From Saprospiraceae bacterium (GTDB lineage: Bacteria; Bacteroidota; Bacteroidia; Chitinophagales; Saprospiraceae), in NCBI GenBank assembly GCA_016718205.1, contig JADKEB010000008.1:169851-233850 (forward strand): a stretch of 64,000 nt of DNA, in the 5' to 3' direction. Below, piece by piece: positions 16,682 to 25,853 of this stretch. Numbering within the stretch: position 1 is the stretch's first letter; each line of letters opens with the position of its first letter. The notes beneath the pieces were generated by a model. The model worked only from the letters and a program-made list of their open reading frames with translations. It made no database searches and was not told the origin of the DNA. A program made the position numbers and the translations under genes.

Positions 16682-17611
16682 TTGAAAAACATATTCATTA
16701 TTATACTTTATTCGATCGGAATTCATTCACCGTTGAATGCCCAGGTTGAGTATAAAATACCTGAAAAGGTTAAAAAAATTCTTCTCCTTGGCAATAGTAT
16801 TACGTATGGAGGTCATTATGTGGTCTATATTGAAACAATACTCACATTACATCATCCAGATATACAGTATGAATTTATCAATGCAGGTTTGCCAAGTGAA
16901 ACTGTTTCCGGATTGTCAGAAAAAAACCATGCAGGAGGCAAGTTTGTGCGGCCTGACTTACACGACCGCCTGAGTAAGGTCTTAGCACTTACAAAGCCGG
17001 ATCTGGTTATAGCATGTTATGGTATGAATGATGGAATTTATTTGCCATTTGATGAGCTTCGATATAAGAAATTCAAATCCGGTATCATCAGGCTGCACGA
17101 TCAAATTGTAAAAACCGGAGCTTCTATCATCCACTTGACACCTCCAGTGTATGATGTACCCAAGGATCCGGCATATGCTAATGTACTCGACATATACTCT
17201 GATTGGCTCATAAGCAAAAGATACACGTCCCATTGGGATGTTGTCGATCTCCACTGGCCAATGAAAAAATATCTTGAAGATCGGCGTGCTGTTGACTCTG
17301 CATTTGCTTTGGCCCAAGATGGTATCCATCCTAACCATACCGGGCACTGGCTTATGGCAAGGGAAGTTTTATTGTATCTGGGAGTAAAAAATGTGGCAAA
17401 AACAGATGACATCAGTGCATTGCTGCCGCTTTACAAAAATGGACGCGCTATTTACACCCTGATATCAGATAGGATGAACATAACCAAAGATGCGTGGTTG
17501 ACAGCAGCAGGACACAAAAGACCCCAAATGAACAAAGGAATCCCTCTTGCTGACGCGAAAAAAAAAGCTTATGAAATAGAACTCCAAATCAGGGATTTGT
17601 TGAGAAAGTGA
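16682..17611 (+). CDS. Secreted SGNH/GDSL-family hydrolase
   Basis: A 309-residue protein starting at TTG 16682 (MKNIFIIILYSIGIHSPLNAQ, a signal peptide); no better in-frame ATG exists. SGNH blocks are visible. Block I is LLLGNSITYGG with the nucleophile Ser39, block III is YGMND with Asn116, and block V is DGIHPNHTGH with Asp213 and His216. This family hydrolyses ester bonds in lipids, acetylated polysaccharides or peptidoglycan; the substrate is not evident. Export to the periplasm or outside is inferred from the signal peptide. The -7 box at 16638 in repeat F probably drives it. Confidence 0.85.
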   Translation: MKNIFIIILYSIGIHSPLNAQVEYKIPEKVKKILLLGNSITYGGHYVVYIETILTLHHPDIQYEFINAGLPSETVSGLSEKNHAGGKFVRPDLHDRLSKVLALTKPDLVIACYGMNDGIYLPFDELRYKKFKSGIIRLHDQIVKTGASIIHLTPPVYDVPKDPAYANVLDIYSDWLISKRYTSHWDVVDLHWPMKKYLEDRRAVDSAFALAQDGIHPNHTGHWLMAREVLLYLGVKNVAKTDDISALLPLYKNGRAIYTLISDRMNITKDAWLTAAGHKRPQMNKGIPLADAKKKAYEIELQIRDLLRK

Positions 17612-17739
17612 GCCCACTTTTTTAACCTACAACAAAGAGAATGTTTAAAGTTTCTTTATTTTGGACCTGTTGATTAAGTCAAAATTTTTCAATTTAGAGA
17701 CAGCTATTGGTGTGTGATTTCGTTCAAAAAACTACCGAT

Positions 17740-17785
17740 GGTCGAAGTTTCTGCCTTCTGAAGTCAGATAAATGTAACTTCGACC
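17740..17785. repeat. 10-bp inverted repeat (GGTCGAAGTT...AACTTCGACC)
   Basis: Perfect 10-bp arms at 17740-17749 and 17776-17785 with a 26-nt loop, 128 nt after the SGNH hydrolase stop. The left arm recurs as GGTCGAAGTT near 14661, and diverged hairpins of the same type occur at 29611-29634. It is part of a widespread intergenic hairpin vocabulary. Confidence 0.5.
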
Positions 17786-17807
17786 TCATGCATCAAGCAT
17801 TAGCCAT

Positions 17808-17925
17808 GCATTGATGGTAAGGAATATTGAAAATAGTACATCGTACAATATCAATCTGTGGTGCGCTTTTTTTCTTTTGCCATTGGCTCATCGAGTCATA
17901 ACTGTTGTTATCTTTGTTATAATAT
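17808..17925 (+). repeat. Dispersed repeat F, copy 3 (diverged)
   Basis: Aligns with copies 1 and 2 (GCATTGATGGTAAGGAATAT..., then CATTGGCTCATCGAGTCATA and TTATCTTTG), but the hairpin arms have decayed. A fragment resembling repeat E follows at about 17953-18000. Together they fill the 17612-18014 gap; no gene is seen there. Confidence 0.5.
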
Positions 17926-18014
17926 TTCTTGTATTTTGATAGTTGTGTATGTATGAATTAAAAAATTCATAAAATACTGGATCCAGTTACAAACTACGAC
18001 CAACAATCCTCCCA

Positions 18015-19412
18015 TCAAAACTTCAACACCTTTGCACCTTCATGCTTCTCCAACCACGTCATGATGATCTGATTGCACTCAGGATTGGGTGTGAGGTATT
18101 TGATAGATTCTTTGAGTTCTTCTACACCTAGGTGCAGGTCTCTGACAGGTAAAAAGCCAAAACCCCGGTAATGTCCATCTTCGATAAGCACCAATCCACA
18201 CTCCTCGTTGTCTCTTCCCTCAGTGAGAATAAAAAAATTATCATCAAAGGACTTTTTCAGCTTTTCTACAGCCAATTCTGCCCTTAGATTGTACTCTTCG
18301 GAAGGTTCTTTCTGCTGGCAGGCACCGCTACAGGCACCAGTCTGATAGTAAAAACAACCTCCATCAGGCTCATACAACCCTGTCAGCCCTGAACATAAAC
18401 CCATCAACTCTGTAACTCCATAAATACTTCCTCTGGCACTCGCTTTAGAGATATAGTGGTTTAATATATTTTTACCTTTTCGCGACTTTACACTCGATTT
18501 ATCCCACCCAAATCTGATATATCCCTGACTGTCAGTGTAATGATGTACAAAATAAGGATAGTCCTTGCTCCGTTGTGCTTTATTGATCTCGGGCTGCAAC
18601 ATCTTTATTTCATGGGACTCCAGCAACATGGCGATGAGTTCTGATCCGGTGAGTTCATAAGTCATATCAGCTACTTTGGCTATAAATTTGTCCGTTTTGG
18701 AGTCAATATTTCCGAAATGCTGATGGATTCTTTTTCTGATATTGATGCTTTTGCCAATATAGATGACATTGCCATAGGTATTGTAAAAATAATATACACC
18801 TGCTGCTTCGGGCAATTGATTGATACGTTCGTACGAAATGTCCTGAGGAAGATGGGATGCTCTGATTCCTGCTGAAATCATCCTTTCAGCCCGAGACTTA
18901 CCCTCTTCATTGCTAAGTGCTCGTGACAATATATCCACCGTGGCCATAGCATCATCCATGGCCCTGTGGCGATTTTCGACTGTGATACCAAAGTGCCTGA
19001 TGAGATTGCCCAAGCTATAAGATCTCAACCCGGGGAATGATTTCCTGCTTAACACCACAGTACAAAGTTGCCTTCTGGTAAACGTAAATCCCAATGAAGT
19101 AAACTCCTCACGCAGAAAACTGTAATCAAATCTGACATTGTGGGCCACAAAAATGGCTCCTTCGGTCATTTCAACTATTTTTTTTGCCACTTCGTAAAAT
19201 CTCGGAGCGCTCACCACCATGTCGTCAGTGATGCCAGTGATTCTCGTAATTTCATAGGGGATAGATCGTTCGGGATTGATCAGCGTTTCATAACGATCTA
19301 TGATTTGATTACCATCAAACAAGACTATAGCTATTTCTGTAATCTTGTCTCTACGGGCCAGGCCACCTGTTGTTTCAATATCAACTACTGCATATAGATT
19401 TTTCTTTTTCAT
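18015..19412 (-). CDS. DnaQ-like 3'-5' exonuclease fused to a GIY-YIG nuclease domain
   Basis: A 465-residue protein in two parts. Residues 1-170 are a DEDDh exonuclease: VVDIETTGG gives Asp11 and Glu13, FVAHNVRFDYSFL gives the ExoII Asp, and HRAMDDAMATVDI gives the ExoIII His/Asp. Residues about 200-285 are a GIY-YIG domain (AAGVYYFYNTYGNVIYIGKS...) as in the N-terminus of UvrC and in Cho. The C-terminal part has a Cys cluster (CFYYQTGACSGACQQ) seen in UvrC-like proteins. This fusion is conserved in many Bacteroidota and is annotated as an epsilon-like exonuclease. A role in DNA repair is inferred from the two nuclease domains; its substrate is not established here. Confidence 0.85.
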   Translation of the reverse strand: MKKKNLYAVVDIETTGGLARRDKITEIAIVLFDGNQIIDRYETLINPERSIPYEITRITGITDDMVVSAPRFYEVAKKIVEMTEGAIFVAHNVRFDYSFLREEFTSLGFTFTRRQLCTVVLSRKSFPGLRSYSLGNLIRHFGITVENRHRAMDDAMATVDILSRALSNEEGKSRAERMISAGIRASHLPQDISYERINQLPEAAGVYYFYNTYGNVIYIGKSINIRKRIHQHFGNIDSKTDKFIAKVADMTYELTGSELIAMLLESHEIKMLQPEINKAQRSKDYPYFVHHYTDSQGYIRFGWDKSSVKSRKGKNILNHYISKASARGSIYGVTELMGLCSGLTGLYEPDGGCFYYQTGACSGACQQKEPSEEYNLRAELAVEKLKKSFDDNFFILTEGRDNEECGLVLIEDGHYRGFGFLPVRDLHLGVEELKESIKYLTPNPECNQIIMTWLEKHEGAKVLKF

Positions 19413-19544
19413 TTTTGAAACCTAAAAGTAAATCAAAGATAGAGAAATGAATCGGAAATCTGAATTTTAGAGTGAGTTCAAATTTTTCAAGTCTGATCGA
19501 AAGTGAGAAATACAAAACGTACTCTTATTACCAAAAGTCAAGAT

Positions 19545-20483
19545 CTACTTTTCAAATTTGATATTGACAGTGTATCTGGCATCTAAAATACCAAGATCCT
19601 TAACAACATTATTGCTAAGTATGATTTGCACTTCTTCCTTATGAGTATCTGAAGGAATTTTGCCTATGACCTTCGCTCTCACATGGCTTTTCTGCATAGG
19701 GTTATAAATATCAATATTGGTACCAGGTTTTGCTTCATTATGAAGTGCAAAATAACCATCAGATGCTTGTGATGACTTATCCCACCACCCTATTACATCG
19801 GATATATAATATTTGACTGTAGGATTTACTTTATCATACACCAAAGTGTCGGGCATAAAAGTTACTATATTCTGCTTTTTTAATTCTTCTGCCACTGCAG
19901 ACGTTGGATCTGTCTTTTTGATCTGAGTGTCTTTGATCCTCGTTTTATCCGAAGGTTTTTTTATTTCAGGAAGCATGTACCACCCGATCAGCAGTTTTTC
20001 ACCCAAATTAATGCTACTTTCTTTTTTACCATTGATGGTCAATAAGTCTTTAAGCTCGAGATCAAAATATTGATGGCACACCTTAAAAGCTGTATCCCCT
20101 TTTTTAGCAGTATAAAATACAGGGACAAAAGTTTTTTTACCGGAAAGTTTACCTTTGTCTTGTGTGATCAAATTTTGTTGAAAAGGTATCTTTACAATCC
20201 TGCCGTCATTGATCGGTTGAGTGGGATTCAATTTATTGATCGCATAAATTTTGTCAGCTTTCAATTGAAAAACTTCGGCAAGATTGTAAATACTAATACC
20301 TTTACTAATAGGGTGTCTATAAAAAATATCATTCCCAGGGAGAACGTCTACGACGAACTCTGCACTGGTAAAAGAAAACAGGTGGTCAGTTTTATTTTGT
20401 GTTGAAGCAATACAAATGACAGACAGAATGAAAAAAACTGTACTTTTACACTTTACTAAATAATGCACTTTATATCGGTTCAT
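19545..20483 (-). CDS. LysM-domain peptidoglycan-binding protein
   Basis: The start at ATG 20483 (MNRYKVHYLVKCKSTVFFILSVICIAST) gives 312 residues with a signal peptide. The frame is open to 20543, but the extension would run into the divergent kdsB leader. Two LysM-like repeats follow the signal: one at about 50-95 (GISIYNLAEVFQLKADKIYAIN...IVKIP) and one at about 115-160 (TAKKGDTAFKVCHQYFDLELKDLL...GEKLLIGW). The C-terminal 110 residues end in a small beta domain (YFALHNEAKPGTNIDIYNPMQ). LysM modules bind the N-acetylglucosamine parts of peptidoglycan. The role is likely in the periplasm and the partner is unknown. Confidence 0.8.
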   Translation of the reverse strand: MNRYKVHYLVKCKSTVFFILSVICIASTQNKTDHLFSFTSAEFVVDVLPGNDIFYRHPISKGISIYNLAEVFQLKADKIYAINKLNPTQPINDGRIVKIPFQQNLITQDKGKLSGKKTFVPVFYTAKKGDTAFKVCHQYFDLELKDLLTINGKKESSINLGEKLLIGWYMLPEIKKPSDKTRIKDTQIKKTDPTSAVAEELKKQNIVTFMPDTLVYDKVNPTVKYYISDVIGWWDKSSQASDGYFALHNEAKPGTNIDIYNPMQKSHVRAKVIGKIPSDTHKEEVQIILSNNVVKDLGILDARYTVNIKFEK

Positions 20484-20556
20484 CAGATAATCATTGTTAA
20501 ATGACGGGGCAAATATATTAAATATTTTTATAATATGTATCATTTATAATCTTTTT

Positions 20557-21306
20557 ATGAAAATTTCCATTATCATTCCTTCCAGACTTGGGTCGACCCG
20601 TCTTCCTGAAAAGCCTCTGGCAGATATCTTGGGCAGGAGTCTGATCATGCGGGTCTACGATCAGGCATCATCTGCAAGGCTTGCTCATGAAGTCATTATT
20701 GCTACGGACCATCAAAAAATTGCAGATCATGTGCAAGAGCATCATGGGCGTGTGATCATGACATCACCCCACCACCAGTCCGGTACTGACAGGATTGCTG
20801 AAGTTGCAGTGTCACTAGACAGCGATTTCATCATCAACCTGCAGGGAGATGAACCACTCATTAATCCCGTACAAATAGATGAACTGATCTCCAAAATGAT
20901 ACATCAAAATATTGCCATCGGGACTCAATGTTCAGAAATTCAGTACGAAGATGAATTGTTTGACTTTAATGTGGTAAAGGTAGTGCGGGATGTGAATGAT
21001 AAAGGACTATTTTTCAGCAGACAAGCTATTCCGGCCAATAGAGATCTCCCGTATCGGGAATGGTTTGGTAAAACAAAATACTACAGGCACATAGGTATGT
21101 ATGCTTTCAAAAGAGATGTATTGATTCAATTGACGGAGTTGCCTCAATCAACATATGAAAAAGCAGAATCTCTCGAGCAACTCAGGTGGATGCAGCATGG
21201 ATATCAGATACATTGTTTTGAAACTAAACACAGATCGATTGGTGTGGATACTCAGGATGATCTGGACCTTGTCCGGGATTTAGTACTTAAAGGAATGTTC
21301 CGTTAA
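20557..21306 (+). CDS. kdsB: 3-deoxy-manno-octulosonate cytidylyltransferase (CMP-KDO synthetase)
   Basis: I place the start at ATG 20557 (249 residues), because the TTG-initiated frame at 20494 adds 21 hydrophobic residues absent from the family. Motifs include IIPSRLGSTRLPEKPL (CTP binding), HQSGTDRIAEV, FIINLQGDEPLI and YRHIGMYAF, in the usual order. KdsB activates KDO with CTP to give CMP-KDO for lipid A/LPS inner-core assembly, so the cell makes a KDO-containing outer membrane. The last 20 nt overlap the 3' end of the convergent cdd gene. Divergent from the LysM gene with a 73-nt shared promoter region. Confidence 0.95.
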   Translation: MKISIIIPSRLGSTRLPEKPLADILGRSLIMRVYDQASSARLAHEVIIATDHQKIADHVQEHHGRVIMTSPHHQSGTDRIAEVAVSLDSDFIINLQGDEPLINPVQIDELISKMIHQNIAIGTQCSEIQYEDELFDFNVVKVVRDVNDKGLFFSRQAIPANRDLPYREWFGKTKYYRHIGMYAFKRDVLIQLTELPQSTYEKAESLEQLRWMQHGYQIHCFETKHRSIGVDTQDDLDLVRDLVLKGMFR

Positions 21307-21769
21307 AACCTAAAGGCAAAAGATCTTCTACAGATCTTAACTCATATATCTCCGGGCTGTCCGACTTTAACAGGATTCTTATGGCTTGTTTGTGACGGAA
21401 TTCATACTCTGAAATCACTTGTCTGCAAGCTCCGCATGGTGAGACAGGTTTGTCGATCCTCATATTCTGATTTTTGATCGTAATGGCAAGTGATTCGACC
21501 GGTTGAGCAGGTTTATAAACAGCAGCATTGTACAGTGCCACTCTTTCACCACACATGCATAGAGGGTATGAAGCATTCTCCTGATTGGAACCTTCATAGA
21601 TGCTCCCATCATTCAATCTGGCTGCTGCCCCGACATGAAATCTGGAATATGGTGCATACGCAAATTCAAGCTGTCTGATTGCCATTAACATTAACTCCCG
21701 GTCAGCTTCGGTCAATTCACCCATCGAATCGTAAATCTTATATTGAAACTGATTATCAACTATTTTCAT
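21287..21769 (-). CDS. cdd: Cytidine deaminase
   Basis: The start at ATG 21769 (MKIVDNQFQYKIYDSM...) gives 160 residues; the longer TTG-type frame from 21814 has no support. Active-site elements are FHVGAAA, the CGERVA motif with zinc-ligand Cys and catalytic Glu, and SPCGACRQ with the two remaining zinc-ligand cysteines. The enzyme deaminates cytidine and deoxycytidine to uridine and deoxyuridine in pyrimidine salvage. The gene is tail-to-tail with kdsB, overlapping it by 20 bp, and follows the serine ammonia-lyase gene with a 78-nt gap, so it may be the second gene of that transcript. Confidence 0.93.
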   Translation of the reverse strand: MKIVDNQFQYKIYDSMGELTEADRELMLMAIRQLEFAYAPYSRFHVGAAARLNDGSIYEGSNQENASYPLCMCGERVALYNAAVYKPAQPVESLAITIKNQNMRIDKPVSPCGACRQVISEYEFRHKQAIRILLKSDSPEIYELRSVEDLLPLGFNGTFL

Positions 21770-21847
21770 CCTGAAAAAAATATTGGAAATAGTATAGTTC
21801 AAAAACTGCACCAAAGATGGTAATAAAGTATGTTTATTTTCATAATG

Positions 21848-23425
21848 TTAACAGCTTTTGTAAAAATTCACATCCATTTCTGCCAGTTTTGCCTCTATGG
21901 CTTTAGCAGCGGGTGTCACACAGAGTCCTCCGAGATTGGTACATCTGAGAGTATGATGGATGCGGTCTCCCACTGCTTTCATGGTATCAATCACCTGATC
22001 TAAAGGAACCAAATGTTCATAATTTGAAAGTGCCATATTAGCACAAGTGAAAGCATTGGATGCGGCCATAACATTTCTTCCCAAACACGGGGCTTCAACG
22101 CGGTTACCAATAGGATCACAAATGATACCAAGAGAGTTTTGGAGAGCCAGTGACGACGCGGCAATGGATTGGGCTAAGGTACCACCCTGCATTTGCACCA
22201 ATGCTGCAGCTGCCATACCACCACCAGATCCTGTTTCTGCCATACAACCGCCCACTTCTGCAGCGAATGTAGCATGAGCCGCAATGTACACTCCTATCAG
22301 TCCTGCACAGAGCATGGCTTTTACCAGATCATCTTCTGACAACTCAAGAGAATCTGCCATAGCGATGAGAGCACCGGGCAAAGCACCGCAACTACCGGCA
22401 GTAGGTGCCGCCACTATGACTCCCATAGAGCTTTTGACTTCCATAATTGCGCTTACATACATGACAATTCTATTGATTACATCTCCTCCGGCCAACTTTC
22501 CTGCTTTTAATCGTTTGTAATAATGAGGAGACTGACTTCCCAGAATACGGTCCTCGTAATGCGTTCCCTTTAAACCGCTTTGAACAGCATGTCTCATGAT
22601 GCCAACAATGGATCTCATTTTTTCAAATACTTCTTCTGCCGTGATATTTCCCCTTGTTTTTTCATAATCGATAGCTAACTGCCAGAGATGTAAATTTTTA
22701 TCACTGTTATAATCCATCATCTGTTGACAAGTAATAAATGGTACCACTAGGTTTTTCCTGTCCATCACAGGTAAAACGGGATTCAATTGTTTGATCCATT
22801 GAACCCCTTGCATCTGGCTGATTTCATTGATAAGCCCGTCAGGCAAAAAAGACTGCGACTTTATTTCTATAAATGAAGTGGCGTCTCCATGAAATATTAT
22901 CTCATCATATGATATAGACGCTTTTAAAAATGCCATGAGATCGACAGGGTCGCTGCAATAAATGAGTGTTTCGAAATAATCACCAGCCATGGCAACCGTT
23001 ACTCCATCTATGGCAACCACTTCTATCATACCTCCACCTGTGGATATAGCTGTGAGTATTCTTGTTTCTTTTTGATTGAATAATGTGATTTTATACAGGT
23101 TGGGGTGGCTATTCCCGATATCCATTATGTCGATGGTCACATTAATTCCTGATTCGTTGATGTACTTTTCTGATTCGGGCAGTCTCTCATCATGAGCTTC
23201 CCAACCGAGAAATCCACCAAACAGTCCCATGTCTGATCCCTGACTTTTATGGGTGGTGGCAAGAGAACCCTCCGGGTCAAACTCAATGAGAATGTCTTTG
23301 ATATTTCCATCCATCAGATCTCTGCATAAACGGGCTATACGCAAAGAAGCTGCACAATGGGAACTCGATGGACCTCTCATGACAGGACCAATGACATCAT
23401 TGAAAATACTTGGATAAGTGCTCAT
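21848..23425 (-). CDS. sdaA: L-serine ammonia-lyase, iron-sulfur type (fused beta and alpha domains)
   Basis: A 525-residue single-chain enzyme of the SdaA/SdaB type. The N-terminal beta-like domain opens with VIGPVMRGPSSSHCAA, the conserved serine/histidine stretch. The C-terminal alpha-like domain (from about 230) has the cluster cysteines in TAGSCGALPGAL, EVGGCMAETGSGGG and RVEAPCLGRN, which bind a [4Fe-4S] cluster. It converts L-serine to pyruvate and ammonia in the cytoplasm and is oxygen-sensitive in characterised members. Length exceeds the E. coli enzyme (about 454 residues) because of extra sequence between domains. The gene is complete and starts with ATG. Confidence 0.9.
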   Translation of the reverse strand: MSTYPSIFNDVIGPVMRGPSSSHCAASLRIARLCRDLMDGNIKDILIEFDPEGSLATTHKSQGSDMGLFGGFLGWEAHDERLPESEKYINESGINVTIDIMDIGNSHPNLYKITLFNQKETRILTAISTGGGMIEVVAIDGVTVAMAGDYFETLIYCSDPVDLMAFLKASISYDEIIFHGDATSFIEIKSQSFLPDGLINEISQMQGVQWIKQLNPVLPVMDRKNLVVPFITCQQMMDYNSDKNLHLWQLAIDYEKTRGNITAEEVFEKMRSIVGIMRHAVQSGLKGTHYEDRILGSQSPHYYKRLKAGKLAGGDVINRIVMYVSAIMEVKSSMGVIVAAPTAGSCGALPGALIAMADSLELSEDDLVKAMLCAGLIGVYIAAHATFAAEVGGCMAETGSGGGMAAAALVQMQGGTLAQSIAASSLALQNSLGIICDPIGNRVEAPCLGRNVMAASNAFTCANMALSNYEHLVPLDQVIDTMKAVGDRIHHTLRCTNLGGLCVTPAAKAIEAKLAEMDVNFYKSC

Positions 23426-23457
23426 GCTTTTATTTTTGAAATTTTAATTAATTTTAA

Positions 23458-23592
23458 TTCAATGTCGTTTAGATAAGGCCATATTATGAAGTCCTTCCCT
23501 TCTAAGGTAAGGATTTAGCCTGCCTGCCCAACGGTACGGCGAGGCAGGGATGGGTAAAGCAAGTAAAAATACTGTATCTAAACGACATTGAA
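23458..23592. mobile_element. 135-bp MITE-like element with perfect 18-bp terminal inverted repeats
   Basis: The left end 23458-23475 (TTCAATGTCGTTTAGATA) is exactly repeated in inverted orientation at 23575-23592. The interior contains a GC-richer hairpin, GCCTGCC..GAGGCAGG around a CGGTACGGC loop (about 23518-23549), unlike the AT-rich flanks. No ORF. The element fills nearly the whole 174-nt gap between the DPP4 and serine ammonia-lyase genes. A non-autonomous transposable element is the best reading; no target-site duplication is clear. Confidence 0.6.
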
Positions 23593-23599
23593 ATTTTAT

Positions 23600-25835
23600 T
23601 TATAAATTTTTTTTCCAGTATTCTTCCATAGTTCTTCTTAAGTGAAGTGTAGTATTTTCCCCCTGATAGATTCCATGATCCCTCATAGGGTAAGACATCA
23701 TGCTGAATAATTTGTTATGTTTTATCAATTCATTGGCCAGCATTTCGAAATTCTGATAGTGTACATTATCATCTGCAGTACCATGAATGATCAATAAATT
23801 ACCCTTCAATTTTTTTGCATGCGTCAAAGGTGACCCTTCTCTGTAACCTACAGCATTATCATCCGGCAATCCCATGTATCGTTCCTGATAAATATTGTCA
23901 TAGAGTGCTTGATGAGCTACAAATGCAATGGCGATGGCATTTTTAAATACATCTCCATGCCTGAAAATACAATGTAAGGACATCTGTCCGCCTCCACTCC
24001 AGCCCCAGATGCCGGTACGACTACCATCAATAAAGGGAAACATGCCCATTATTTTTTTGGCTGAAGTGGCCTGGTCATCCGCTGCAAGTAAGCCTATCTG
24101 TCTGTAAATACACTTTCTGAAGTCTCGTCCTCTTGGAGTCCTGGTACCGCGATTGTCTATACTGATGATGATCGAATTCAACCCGTTAGAGAGATACTGA
24201 TGCCATAGATTATCACCCGTACCCCAATTGTCCTGTACCGGTAGAGCCTGCAGGTTCGCCATAAACATGAAAGATAATCGGATATTTTTTACCGGCATCA
24301 AAATCCCTTGGTTTTATCATCCATGCATCCAGTACCACATCACCAATGTCCACTTTAAAAAACTCTTTAGGTCGAAGTCCAAGAGCATCTATTTTATTTT
24401 TTAAAGCCGTGTTGTCTTTCAGTAGTTTTATTTCAGTGTGTGTATTAAGATTGATCAGGCAAATTCTGCGTGGTGTCGATGAATTTTCAAAGCTGTGAAT
24501 GGCATATGCAGCATCTGAAGATATCTGGTATGTATGTTGACCGGTCATGTGAGCCGGAGAAATTTTTTCTGCCTTTCCGCTGCCGTCAAGCCGACTGCGA
24601 TATAAGTAACGTTGAGTAAAATTTTCCGGAGATGCTATATAATAAACATAACCTCCTGCAGGGTCAATACAATTGATATTCACAACATCAAAGTCTCCTT
24701 TGGTGATCAGCTCCATTTGTTTTCCATCGCGAGATACTTTGTACAAATGAAGCCAGCCATCTTTTTCACTGGTCCAGGTAAATGACTGATTATTTTCAAG
24801 CCACACAATATTATCATGGATATCCAAAAAGGCTTCATCTTTATCGATGATAATATTTTTCAGCATCATGGTTTTTGTACTTCCTGTCCAAACTGTGTTG
24901 GTATTCTGAAGGCGATTCAGTTGCTGGATCATCACTTCATCTGAGCCAGGAATGTACTCCATCCTTGCCAGATAATTATTGCTCGGATCACCGGGCACAG
25001 CAAACCATCTGGTAATACCACCTGTTGCTGGGATTACACCTACTTTTACAGCAGAATTTGCTGTTCCTACTTTCGGATATGGAAGATGAATGAGTTTTGA
25101 ATAATTGGAATCCACATTATTGATCATATAAAAGGTTCCCACGCTTTTTGTATCAGATTGCCAGTAAGCTATATTTTTTCCATCAGGGCTCCATCGGAAA
25201 CCATCGCGGGCATCCAGTTCTTCTTCATATACCCAGTCAAATGTACCATTGATAATAGTCCCTCCGCCGTCTTTGGTAAGTTGAAGTATTTTCCCTGTGG
25301 CTATATTTTCCACGTAGATATTCAACTTACTTACATATGCAACCCTGCGTCCGTCCGGGGAAAATTTAGCAAACATAAGTGTGGCTTCGTCCAATCCATT
25401 TCCCAGTTTTTGCAATTTACCACTTTTAAGATGAAGTACCCAATAATCACCTTTTGTATTGTAACGCCATACTTTACGGGTATTAGTAAATATGAGCAGC
25501 TGACTATTATCATCAGACCAAATATAGTCATCAATTTTTAGAGATGTCGAATGGCCCGGAGGGCGCAACTGATCAGCGCGGACAAGTATGGTGGAATTCC
25601 CGCTTATGACTTCATGACGCACAATATTCATTCCTTTGCCTTCGGTGTTGGGTTCCAAAGTAGAGTAACTCTGATTATCTTTCATCCATCTGATTTGCCC
25701 TATATTTTCAACTTTGTAGGCATTGTTGGTATAAATATCTTCCAGGGTCAACTTTTTGTTTTGAGCCATGAGGCCGCCGCCACAAAAAACAAGCGAAACT
25801 ATAAAAGCAGCACGAAGCAATTTAAAAGATATCAT
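23600..25835 (-). CDS. S9 family dipeptidyl-peptidase IV-like serine peptidase, frameshifted as written
   Basis: About 745 residues if one indel is corrected. The 5' frame (ATG 25835, signal peptide MISFKLLRAAFIVSLVFCGGGLMAQ) covers the beta-propeller and the start of the hydrolase domain, ending ...FHVYGEPAGSTGTGQLGYG-stop. The 3' frame resumes VQDNWGTGDNLWHQYLSNG.... Family members read GEPAG..V.D.WG here, so one extra G near 24238 explains the break. Catalytic residues are all present: Ser in GWSGGGQMSL, Asp in GTADDNVHYQN, His in RDHGIYQG. The enzyme removes dipeptides, typically X-Pro, in the periplasm. It lies 18 nt behind GH95, in the same operon. Confidence 0.85.
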
Positions 25836-25853
25836 TTTACTCTTAATATTAAG

